Part shown: positions 1-7,330 of the stretch, piece by piece
How the letters are laid out: each line of letters opens with the position of its first letter
Position numbering within the stretch: the stretch's first letter is position 1
Source of the DNA: CAZLMW01 sp964560875
Lineage (GTDB): Bacteria > Myxococcota_A > UBA9042
NCBI GenBank assembly: GCA_964560875.1
Contig: CAZLMW010000040.1
Span: 1-61,385, forward strand
Length of the DNA stretch: 61,385 nt
Reading direction: 5' to 3'
Notes under the pieces: model-generated
Seen by the model: only the letters and a program-made list of their open reading frames with translations
Told to the model about the DNA's origin: nothing
Database searches by the model: none
Position numbers and translations under genes: made by a program

Positions 1-54
1 TATCGGCGACGGCTTCGGTATCGGCGACGGCTTCGGTATCGGCGACGGCTTCGG
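1..54. repeat. 18-bp in-frame tandem repeat, at least 3 copies
   Basis: The unit TATCGGCGACGGCTTCGG is repeated three times and continues off the left edge. It encodes the EAVADT repeats of the lipoprotein linker on the minus strand. Confidence 0.9.
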
Positions 55-229
55 TTTCGGCGCCAGCGTCCTGTTTGGCCTCGGTTTGCGTGTCAGCCGT
101 GTCGGGCTCGAGCGCCGGCACATCAGCGACGTTCGTGCCGGTGACTGTCGCCGGCGATTCGTCCGATCCGCAGGCGGCGGCAAGGAGCCCGCAGCTCAAG
201 GCGATGACAAAGGTGTGACCCCAGCGCAT
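1..229 (-). CDS. Lipoprotein, N-terminal part only (runs off left edge)
   Basis: Reading leftward from an ATG at 229, the first residues MRWGHTFVIALSCGLLAAAC form a lipoprotein signal peptide with an L-A-A-A-C lipobox at Cys20. Beyond it lies a Ser/Thr/Asp/Glu/Ala-rich linker that ends in a repeated six-residue unit EAVADT. A good ribosome site (TTGGAGGA) sits about 5 nt upstream, and TATCAT at about 251-256 could be a -10 box. The 3' end is outside the window, so the function is unknown. The acidic low-complexity linker resembles the N-terminal tether of the large surface lipoprotein at 37258-39501, so it may belong to the same class. The lipoprotein call is well supported; the function is not. 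Confidence 0.8.
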   Translation of the reverse strand, partial: MRWGHTFVIALSCGLLAAACGSDESPATVTGTNVADVPALEPDTADTQTEAKQDAGAETEAVADTEAVADTEAVAD

Positions 230-275
230 ATGTCCTCCAAGCCGACGCTGAATGATACACCAGCCGCAGGCGCAG

Positions 276-355
276 CCGCGGACCAAGGGTCGGGTGGCCC
301 CCGTGTCAGCGTCGACGTGATCGTCGTTGGCCGCGGACCAAAGGTGGGGTGGCCC
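276..355. repeat. Pair of ~25-bp imperfect direct repeats
   Basis: CCGCGGACCAAGGGTCGGGT at 276 and CCGCGGACCAAAGGTGGGGT at 331 are near-identical and each is followed by GGCCCC. The copies are 55 bp apart. Role unknown. Confidence 0.7.
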
Positions 356-497
356 CGCGCCCCGGGCCGGCCGGAACCGGGGTGCATCGAGGCGCCAGCC
401 GCGATGCTGCGACCCCAGGTGATCGGGGGATCGCGAAGTTTCTTTTCGAAACGTATGACTGAGACGGTCCCCTTCGGACGGTGTGTGTGAAGCGATC

Positions 498-591
498 GGG
501 GGACGGACCCTTTCATATTACATTTTCGTCCAAGCACACGAACGGCCGTGTTCCTTCGTTGGAAAAAGTAATATGAAAGGGTCAGACCCCC
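498..591. repeat. REP/MITE-like long inverted repeat
   Basis: GACCCTTTCATATTAC (506-521) is perfectly complementary in reverse to 568-583. The match extends imperfectly outward to 498 and 591 (GGGGGAC / CAGACCCCC). Shorter nested pairings (CCAA/TTGG and ACACG/CGTGT) occupy the interior, so the whole ~94-nt segment could fold into one hairpin. This shape fits a REP-like or miniature transposable element; no transposase is nearby. Confidence 0.7.
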
Positions 592-610
592 TTGCCGCCG
601 TGCACCCTCA

Positions 611-852
611 CCGCCGTGCACCATCCCCGCCGTTGAAGTCCAGCACAGTTTAGGCGGTTCTGCGAAGCAGGTTCGTCGACCGGATCCCGAACGGGATCCG
701 GGGACGACCGGAGCCCGAACGGGATCCGGGGCCGCCGTGCACCATCGCCGCCGTTGAACTCCAGCACAGTTTAGGCGGTTCTGCGAAGCAGGTTCGTCGA
801 CCGGAGCCCGAACGGGATCCGGGGTCGACCGGATCCCGAACGGGATCCGGGG
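611..852. repeat. 121-bp tandem duplication with GGATCC-type palindromes
   Basis: Two near-identical 121-bp units lie head to tail at 611-731 and 732-852. Each contains two copies of an element of the form CCGGA-C-CCGAACGGGATCCGG, which is a palindrome (GGATCCCG-AA-CGGGATCC) or a variant with one altered arm. Coding potential is doubtful. Confidence 0.85.
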
Positions 853-962
853 CAAACCACGAGAGTAAAACTTAGCATGATAACTTTTAGGTATGACGAT
901 TTGCGGCGTTCCCGGCTGGCATCGGGTTGCGGATCGTGGTGCGGACGGTGGGTTCTTTACGA

Positions 963-1370
963 CTACGCGCTCGGCGTATCTTCGCTGACATCCGAGCCAG
1001 CCTGCGGGCCAACTCCGCGCAGTGCCACGAACACGACGACGGCGATGAGGCCGAGGTTCTTGACGACGGCTGCCATCTGCCCCCGCTTCGCCAGCTGCGA
1101 CAGCTCACCGACGACCGGCTGCGCAGCGACAACCGCCGGCTCAGCCAATTGCACCGCATGGCCCGCGGCGATGACGTGGCGGATCGTTGCCGGGACCAGG
1201 AAAGCGAGTACCAACAGCGCCCCCACACGCGTGTGCCGGCCGGTGAGCAGCGAAAGCCCGCCTGCGATCAGCGCTCCGATGGCGAACGCCGTGGCCACGG
1301 GAGCGAGGGTGTTTCCCGTCAGCAGCGCGTTGAAGTCGACGGTTGCTTGCCAATGCGCGGCGCTGAACAC
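963..1370 (-). CDS. Small DoxX-like integral membrane protein
   Basis: A 135-residue, strongly hydrophobic protein with about four predicted membrane segments (near residues 25-43, 48-68, 70-85 and 105-122). The segment KNLGLIAVVVFVALRG and the GLSLLTGRHTRVGALLVLAFL region resemble the DoxX family of small membrane proteins, some of which act with thiol oxidoreductases. It starts with GTG at 1370 and ends with TAG at 963. The ribosome site is weak. It is transcribed divergently from the mercury operon, with its start about 35 bp from that operon's MerR-type promoter, so it may share regulation. Family assignment is tentative; a mercury-related role is inference from position. Confidence 0.5.
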   Translation of the reverse strand: MFSAAHWQATVDFNALLTGNTLAPVATAFAIGALIAGGLSLLTGRHTRVGALLVLAFLVPATIRHVIAAGHAVQLAEPAVVAAQPVVGELSQLAKRGQMAAVVKNLGLIAVVVFVALRGVGPQAGSDVSEDTPSA

Positions 1371-1402
1371 GCCCGAGGCGAATAGAAATCTGAGAAACCG
1401 CC

Positions 1403-1433
1403 TTGACTCCGTACTGAGCTACGGACTTAGCCT
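1403..1433 (+). promoter_or_regulatory. MerR-type mer promoter/operator
   Basis: A -35 box TTGACT (1403-1408) and a -10 box TAGCCT (1428-1433) are separated by 19 bp, longer than the usual 17. The spacer contains the dyad CCGTA-CTGAGC-TACGG (1409-1424). An over-long spacer with a CCGTAC-like dyad between the boxes is the hallmark of promoters controlled by MerR-family regulators and closely matches the classical merT operator. It reads toward the MerT-HMA gene. Confidence 0.88.
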
Positions 1434-1490
1434 GTGATTGCGGGGCCGGTTGTGAATGCATGCGGCCGGCCCGAAGACAAGGAGGAAACG

Positions 1491-2207
1491 ATGCAAGCAA
1501 CTACAAAATCCAACCGCGAAAGGACCGGAATCTATGCGGCGGTCGCCGCCGCCGTCGCGGCCTCCATCTGCTGCCTGGGGCCGCTGGTCCTGGTTGGGCT
1601 CGGCGCATCCGGCGCGTGGATCGGAAACCTGAGCGCGATGGAGCCGTTCCGCCCCTACCTGATCGCCGCCTCGGCGGCCGCGCTCGGGTACGCTTTTTGG
1701 CGCGTCTACCGCGCGCCAGCCGCAGAGTGCGGCCCCGATGGCGAATGCAAGATCAACAAGGCGCCCAAGTACAACAAGATCGCGCTGTGGGTGGCGACGA
1801 TCGGGATCGCGGCGATGCTCGCCGCACCCGGGCTGCTTGGCGCCGCAGCGGCCAACGACGGCACGGCTGAGGCGCCGGTGGCCGTGGCCCGCTCTCTGGC
1901 CGACACACCCGCAGCCGCGGCCCCGGTCAAGGAGGCTTCCGTAATGCTCGTGGTCGACAACATGACGTGCACCGGGTGCTCTGCCACCGTGCACAAGGCC
2001 CTGACCCGCGTCGACGGCGTGCTGGGCGCCAAGGTGACGCACGATCCGCCGTGCGCCAACGTCTGGTACGACGCGAACAAGACCGGGCCGGACAACTTCA
2101 CCGCCGCGACGACAGCCGTGGGGTATCCCAGCAAGGTGGCCGCGCAAGGTGGCGACAAGAGCAACAAAACTGCAGTGTGCCTGGCAAAGGCCGCGCGCAA
2201 GGGGTAA
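1491..2207 (+). CDS. merT: Mercuric transporter MerT fused to a MerP-like HMA domain
   Basis: This 238-residue inner-membrane protein should carry Hg(II) into the cytoplasm for MerA. Segment 1 (about 13-38) contains the vicinal pair Cys27-Cys28 in SICCLGPL, typical of MerT. A second membrane segment follows at 56-71, then a loop with Cys80 and Cys86 (C-GPDGE-C) as expected for MerT, and a third segment near 97-118. After an Ala/Pro linker, residues 150-218 form a heavy-metal-associated domain with DNMTCTGCS (Cys160, Cys163). So transporter and metal-binding domain are in one chain, as in known MerTP fusions. The ATG at 1491 follows AAGGAGGAAACG, a strong ribosome site. It is 4 bp upstream of merA and downstream of the MerR-type promoter. 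Confidence 0.9.
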   Translation: MQATTKSNRERTGIYAAVAAAVAASICCLGPLVLVGLGASGAWIGNLSAMEPFRPYLIAASAAALGYAFWRVYRAPAAECGPDGECKINKAPKYNKIALWVATIGIAAMLAAPGLLGAAAANDGTAEAPVAVARSLADTPAAAAPVKEASVMLVVDNMTCTGCSATVHKALTRVDGVLGAKVTHDPPCANVWYDANKTGPDNFTAATTAVGYPSKVAAQGGDKSNKTAVCLAKAARKG

Positions 2208-2211
2208 TCGG

Positions 2212-3663
2212 ATGGACTGCTGCACTACAGGAAAGAATGACGGCGCTGGCGGAGGGCCCCGCGACGCGGAGACCTACGACTTCGTGGTGATCGGCGGCGG
2301 CTCGGCAGGGTTCGCGGCGGCGCTGCGGGCTCGGGAGAGCGACTGGAAGGTCGCGCTCGTCAACCGCGGCACGATCGGCGGCACGTGCGTCAACATCGGC
2401 TGCGTCCCGAGCAAGGCGTTGATCCGCGCTGCCGAAGCGATCCACGCGGCCGGAAGCCACAGCTTCGATGGCATCTCCGCCTCCGCGAGGCTGGTCGACT
2501 TCAGGGCGGTGATGGCGCAGAAAGACGCGCTCGTTGGCGGCCTGCGCGAGGCGAAGTACGCCGACCTGGTGGCGGGCGATCCCGGGATCGTCCGGATCGA
2601 CGGCGACGCCCGCTTTGTGTCGCCCAGCGAGGTGGACGTGAACGGTCGCCGGATCCACGCGAGCCACTTCCTGGTGGCTACAGGCGCGCGCCCGTCCTTG
2701 CCCGATATCCCCGGGCTCGCGGACAGCGGCTACCTGACGAGCACGAGCGCGCTGGAGCTCAAGGCGCTGCCGTCATCGATGATTGTGCTTGGAGGTGGCT
2801 ACGTCGGGCTGGAGCTCGCGCAGATGTTCGCCCGGTTCGGCACCTCTGTGACCATCTTGCAGCGCAGCGGCCACCTGCTGAGCGACGAGGACGCCGACCT
2901 GGGCGAGGCGCTGCAAGGCTTCCTCGCGGACGAGGGCGCAGAGGTCCACACCGCGGTCGATGTCCGAAGCGTTGAGCGCTCGGCCGACGGCGTGACAGTC
3001 GCCACCGTCGTCGGCGGGAGGGAGCGGCAGTTCACCGCGGAGGCGCTCCTGTGCGCCACGGGCCGGCGCGCGAACACCGAGGGGCTGAATCTTGAAGCCG
3101 CGGGGGCCGCGGTCGACGCCAGGGGTTTGCTCATGGTGGACGATTCGCTGTGCGCCGCGCCGGGGATCCATGGCGCTGGCGACGTCATCGGCAACCCCGC
3201 GTTCGTGTACACGGCCGCGTACGAGGGGCAGCTCGCCGCGTCCAACGCGATCAACGGGGTCGCCACCACCCGCGACTACAGCGCCCTGCCCTGGGTCGTC
3301 TTCACTGACCCACAGATCGCGGGTGTGGGGCTCGGCGAGCGGCAAGCAGCCGCGGCAGGGATCGAGGTCGACGTCGCGCGGCTCGACCTGACCAATGTCC
3401 CTCGCGCGCTGGCAGCCCGGGACACGCGCGGATACGTCAAGCTGCTGCGGCGCGCAGGGACCGATGAGCTCGTCGGCGCGCGGATCGTTGCACCGGAGGG
3501 AGGCGAGCAGATCGCGGTCGCGGCGCTCGCTATCCGCCACGGCATCGGCGTCCGGGCAATCGCGAGGGGCTTCACCGCCTACCTGACACAGGCCGAGGCG
3601 TTGAAGCTCGCCGCCCAGGCGTTCGACAAGGATGTGAGCAAGCTGAGCTGTTGTGCCGCGTAG
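2212..3663 (+). CDS. merA: Mercuric reductase MerA (short form)
   Basis: Flavoprotein of the pyridine nucleotide-disulfide oxidoreductase family that reduces Hg(II) to Hg(0) with NADPH in the cytoplasm. An FAD Rossmann motif VVIGGGSAG is at about 25-33. The redox-active motif GGTCVNIGCVPSK has Cys59 and Cys64. A second dinucleotide motif (VLGGGYVGLE) is near residue 190, and the FAD-binding GAGDVIG near 323. The C-terminal pair Cys480-Cys481 in LSCCAA is diagnostic of MerA and delivers Hg to the active site. At 483 residues it lacks the N-terminal HMA (NmerA) domain. I use the ATG at 2212, 4 bp after the merT stop; a longer in-frame reading would overlap merT. The N-terminal MDCC could be an extra thiol pair. 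Confidence 0.95.
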   Translation: MDCCTTGKNDGAGGGPRDAETYDFVVIGGGSAGFAAALRARESDWKVALVNRGTIGGTCVNIGCVPSKALIRAAEAIHAAGSHSFDGISASARLVDFRAVMAQKDALVGGLREAKYADLVAGDPGIVRIDGDARFVSPSEVDVNGRRIHASHFLVATGARPSLPDIPGLADSGYLTSTSALELKALPSSMIVLGGGYVGLELAQMFARFGTSVTILQRSGHLLSDEDADLGEALQGFLADEGAEVHTAVDVRSVERSADGVTVATVVGGRERQFTAEALLCATGRRANTEGLNLEAAGAAVDARGLLMVDDSLCAAPGIHGAGDVIGNPAFVYTAAYEGQLAASNAINGVATTRDYSALPWVVFTDPQIAGVGLGERQAAAAGIEVDVARLDLTNVPRALAARDTRGYVKLLRRAGTDELVGARIVAPEGGEQIAVAALAIRHGIGVRAIARGFTAYLTQAEALKLAAQAFDKDVSKLSCCAA

Positions 3664-3666
3664 GAG

Positions 3667-3698
3667 TTGACACCCGGACCGGGGTACGGACTTACGCT
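3667..3698 (+). promoter_or_regulatory. Second MerR-type promoter, before the selenoprotein genes
   Basis: TTGACA (3667-3672) is followed, after a 19-20 bp spacer, by TTACGCT (3692-3698). The spacer carries an imperfect dyad (ACCCGG-ACC-GGGGT, then TACGG). It starts just after the merA stop codon and shares with the first promoter the long spacer and the TACGGACTTA block. It probably drives the two lipoprotein genes under the same or a related MerR-family regulator. Confidence 0.7.
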
Positions 3699-3741
3699 TT
3701 GCTGGCAGCCGGTTGAATTACGACTGTCGAGGAGCTGCGCA

Positions 3742-4917
3742 ATGAAGTTCAAGCCACAGATCGTAAGCACTGCGGTACTCGCCTTGTTGGCCGCCTGCGC
3801 CGCCGAGCCGGCGCCAAGCGGCGGCGCGGCGCCAGGCGGTGGCGCGGCTTCACTGGATGTCGATGGCGGCAGCAGCACCGGGGACGCGGGACAGCCGGGC
3901 CCTGGCGCCGATGCCAGCGGTCAACACGCGGGCGCCGCATTGATCGCGCACGGGTCCGCGAAGTTTCTTCTGAACGGCACCGCCAAGGTGCTCGACTACG
4001 AGGGCGCGACGGCGACTGTCGCCCTTGGTCACCCGAGCGCTGGCGGCTGCGTCGGTAAGGCCTACATCGCCGTCGAGCAGACCGGGGGTGCCTGCAAGCT
4101 GGAGCTGTGGTTCGGACCTGTCGCGAAACCTGCCCAGCTCAAGCTTGTGCACGCGATTGTGCACGGCCGACGCGAGGTCGCCGGCGCGCTCATCGGGTGT
4201 GACGCGCTGGGCTCAATGCCGGGCTCCGGTCCGCTCATGTGGCAGTTCAGCACCGGCGACACGATCATGGCGATGCCGACTCTGCCAGGTGGCGACGCCT
4301 CCTCCCGCTTGACCATCAAGTCCGCCACATTCGACCCGAAAGAGCCGTCGACGCTCGTGCAGGGCGCAAGCCAGGGGACGCTCGAGCTGGACGGCTTGTC
4401 GATCGATGGCGACGCCTTCAGCGACCCTGACAACGACGTCACGTGCAGCGGACCAGCGCCGGCCAGCCAACATCCCTCATGGCAGGGCAAGGACATCCAG
4501 CCGAAGAGCCCGGATTTTGGCAAAGTGCACGGCCTTTCGACGTACGCGGGCAAGCGGATCGCGGTCTTCCTTGCCGAAGGATGGTGACCCACATGCCTGA
4601 GCCAGTTGGCTTATATCGAGAAGAATATGTGGCAAAAGATCGTCGCGGACGGCGTCAAGGATGTGCAGTTCGTGGCCATCAACGGCATCAGCGGTCTGTC
4701 GCCGAGCTACCAGAAGAATATTATCAACAAATGCTCGTTTCCGGTCCTGCAGGACACCAAGTCTGCGAAGATCTGGCCGCAGCTCAACGGCAAGAAGCAC
4801 GACGCCTTCGTCTACGACAAGACGGGTAAGCTGATCCTCCACTGGAAGGCGCCCTGGTCGATCAACTTCAGCAAGTTTCAATCCGACATCTTCAACGCCC
4901 TCGACGCGGCCAAATAG
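3742..4917 (+). CDS. Selenocysteine-containing lipoprotein with thioredoxin-like domain (UPTC)
   Basis: Read straight through an in-frame TGA at 4585-4587 this is a 391-residue protein with selenocysteine at residue 282. The start MKFKPQIVSTAVLALLAAC is a lipoprotein signal peptide (Cys19), preceded by GAGGAGC. Residues 20-70 are a Gly/Ala/Ser linker. Residues 70-250 are an unrecognised domain with several Cys (GGCVGKA, GGACKLEL, LIGCDA). From about 258 a thioredoxin-like fold begins (DFGKVHGLSTYAGKRIAVFLAEGW). It continues as U-P-T-C-LSQLAYIEKN, so the TGA replaces the first Cys of the CxxC redox motif. After the TGA the frame stays open for 110 codons with matching redoxin features (VQFVAING, KCSFPVLQDT, DAFVYDKTGKL). 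Without readthrough, the upstream product would end in the middle of the fold and the rest would lack a start with a ribosome site. It should be anchored in the periplasm. A thiol/selenol role in mercury handling is inferred from its place behind merA. Frame and motif are seen directly; decoding as Sec is inference. Confidence 0.88.
4585..4611 (+). promoter_or_regulatory. In-frame UGA (Sec codon) with candidate bacterial SECIS hairpin
   Basis: The TGA at 4585-4587 is followed after 16 nt by a hairpin with loop AGTT (4604-4607). Its stem is AGCC (4600-4603) paired with GGCT (4608-4611), extendable by G-U and U-A pairs. A small apical loop with G among its first two bases, 16-37 nt after the UGA, is what published bacterial SECIS models require. 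Folding was done by eye. Confidence 0.65.
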
Positions 4918-4926
4918 CCCGGCAGT

Positions 4927-4966
4927 CGAGCACCGTCGCGGTCCAACGAGCACCGTCGCGGTCCAA
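4927..4966. repeat. 20-bp direct repeat, two copies
   Basis: CGAGCACCGTCGCGGTCCAA occurs at 4927-4946 and again at 4947-4966. It lies between the two selenoprotein genes and is followed by a small hairpin GCGGAC-TTCTTG-GTCCGC (about 4967-4984). There is no T-run, so a terminator is not supported. Confidence 0.85.
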
Positions 4967-5001
4967 GCGGACTTCTTGGTCCGCAGCCAAGGGAGAGCCT
5001 C

Positions 5002-5748
5002 ATGCGCCACCACCCCGCATCAATCCAGCACATGACCCCCATCATCGCCGTCCTGCTCGGGACCGGGCTCACGTTCTCGTGCGGTGGTCAGCAGCGGGCG
5101 ACGGACGTCACGGGTTCGACCCCCGCCAAAGCCGAGCGGACCGTCGTCATCCAGGTCGGCAAGATGATGAAGAGCAAGTCCGGCGCGACGTGAATGTCTT
5201 GACCGAATTCGGTCGTGAGCGCCCTGGAAGGGTTGCCAGGTGTTAGCAAGGTCGAGATGGATCTGGCCCGTGATTTGTTCACGGTCAGCGCCGAGCGCAT
5301 GCGCCCCAGTGATTTCGCGATGGTCAAGGCGATCCGGGACCTCGGGTTCGTGCCGATGGTCCTGGGGGCTGTGGCCCCGGCCGTCGCCCCGCCGTCCAGC
5401 AAAGCCGCAACAGAGCCAATGCCCAAGCTGGTGGCCGACGCGCTCGCCCAGGCCAAGCGCAAGGGGAAGCTGGTGCTCGTGGACTTCTACGCGTCCTGGT
5501 GCGGCCCGTGCAAGCGCATGTTGAAGGAGACGTGGCCGCACCCCGACCTCGCGAAGCTCATGGGGCGCATCGTGTTTCTCAAGGTCGACACCGACAAGCA
5601 CCCGAAGGTCGCGCAGCACTTTGGGGTCGCCGGCCTGCCGGATGCGCGGCTCCTCGGCGCGGCAGGAAAAGAGCTGATCAAGCTGCGCGGGTTCAAGGAC
5701 GCGGCGGCTGCAAAGACAGCCCTGGCGCCGTATTTCAGCTCCGAGTAG
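5002..5748 (+). CDS. Di-selenocysteine MerP-like HMA / thioredoxin fusion lipoprotein
   Basis: Read through two in-frame TGA codons (5191-5193 and 5200-5202) this is a 248-residue protein. Residues 1-27 are a signal peptide ending in a lipobox-like LTFSC. A heavy-metal-associated domain follows (TVVIQVGKM ... ALEGLPGVSKVEMD ... IRDLGFVP). Its metal-binding motif reads A-T-U-M-S-U-P with Sec64 and Sec67. This aligns with the MTCxxCP motif of MerP, with exact spacing to the downstream V-x-x-AL-x-x-LPGV. Residues about 135-248 are a thioredoxin domain with a normal WCGPC (Cys167, Cys170), as in thioredoxin_7/DsbD-type folds. The ATG at 5002 has a good ribosome site (AGGGAGAG). No start with a ribosome site precedes the part after the TGAs. 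A likely role is outer-membrane or periplasmic Hg(II) capture by a selenol pair, with the thioredoxin recycling it. Frame continuity and motif positions are seen; Sec decoding and function are inferred. Confidence 0.88.
5191..5232 (+). promoter_or_regulatory. Two in-frame UGA codons with candidate SECIS hairpins
   Basis: TGA at 5191-5193 and 5200-5202 are separated by ATG TCT. Downstream, CCCT (5222-5225) pairs with AGGG (5229-5232) around a GGA loop (5226-5228). The loop starts 32 nt after the first and 23 nt after the second UGA, so one hairpin meets the usual bacterial SECIS spacing for both. A perfect 14-nt palindrome GACCGAATTCGGTC (5201-5214) overlaps the second UGA and is an alternative structure. 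An alternative stem CCTGG/CCAGG (5223-5240) also competes. Folding was by eye only. Confidence 0.55.
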
Positions 5749-5906
5749 CTCCCTCGGACAGCGTCTCGACGAAGGGGCACGACAGCGCGTCTGCCCGCGA
5801 GTGGCAGCGGTCGACGAGCTCGGCGAGCGCTCCTCTCATGGCCCGCAGGTGGGCGATGCGGCCATCGATATCCGCGATCTTCTCCTCGGCAGGGTGTTGG
5901 GTTCGG
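5735..5906 (-). pseudogene. C-terminal remnant of merR
   Basis: Reading leftward, the frame EEKIADIDGRIAHLRAMRGA, then LAELVDRCHSRADALSCPFV and ETLS matches the end of the MerR regulator. It has the dimerisation helix and the Cys-x8-Cys (CHSRADALSC) that provides two of the three Hg(II) ligands. The N-terminal DNA-binding domain and the first Hg-binding Cys are absent. Upstream (5907-6034) the same frame holds nothing MerR-like and no proper start. The stop (TGA at 5735) overlaps the end of the antisense selenoprotein gene. About 50 residues survive. It is tail-to-tail with the mer operon it once presumably controlled. Confidence 0.75.
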
Positions 5907-6034
5907 GTGCGGCAAACCACTGTCAGCAAGGTGCGCAAGATTGGCCAAAATACGTGGCCGCAATGATGATATTCGGAAACTACGGCGCCTGCTTGACCGC
6001 AATTCTCGATTGGATTTCGTCTCCCTTTTCAATG

Positions 6035-7300
<1,266 letters not shown>

Positions 7301-7330
7301 GAAGGGCCTCCGCGGGGTTGAAGGAGCGAG

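Larger units (their letters stand above)
230..962. other. Repeat-rich intergenic region, no gene recognised
   Basis: No convincing coding sequence is seen in these ~730 bases. They hold three separate repeat structures (listed individually): a 25-bp direct repeat near 276 and 331, a 24-bp inverted repeat at 498-591, and a 121-bp tandem duplication at 611-852. Open frames here follow the repeat periodicity and look spurious. Confidence 0.7.

Noticed and set aside
196..855. Long minus-strand open frame over the repeats
   Set aside because: Its translation is just the repeat periodicity in Arg/Pro/Gly and overlaps the 5' end of a convincing lipoprotein gene.
4585..4587. TGA as a true stop that ends a 281-residue lipoprotein
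   Set aside because: The frame continues for 110 codons with redoxin features, the TGA sits on the catalytic Cys position, and no ribosome site precedes a downstream start.
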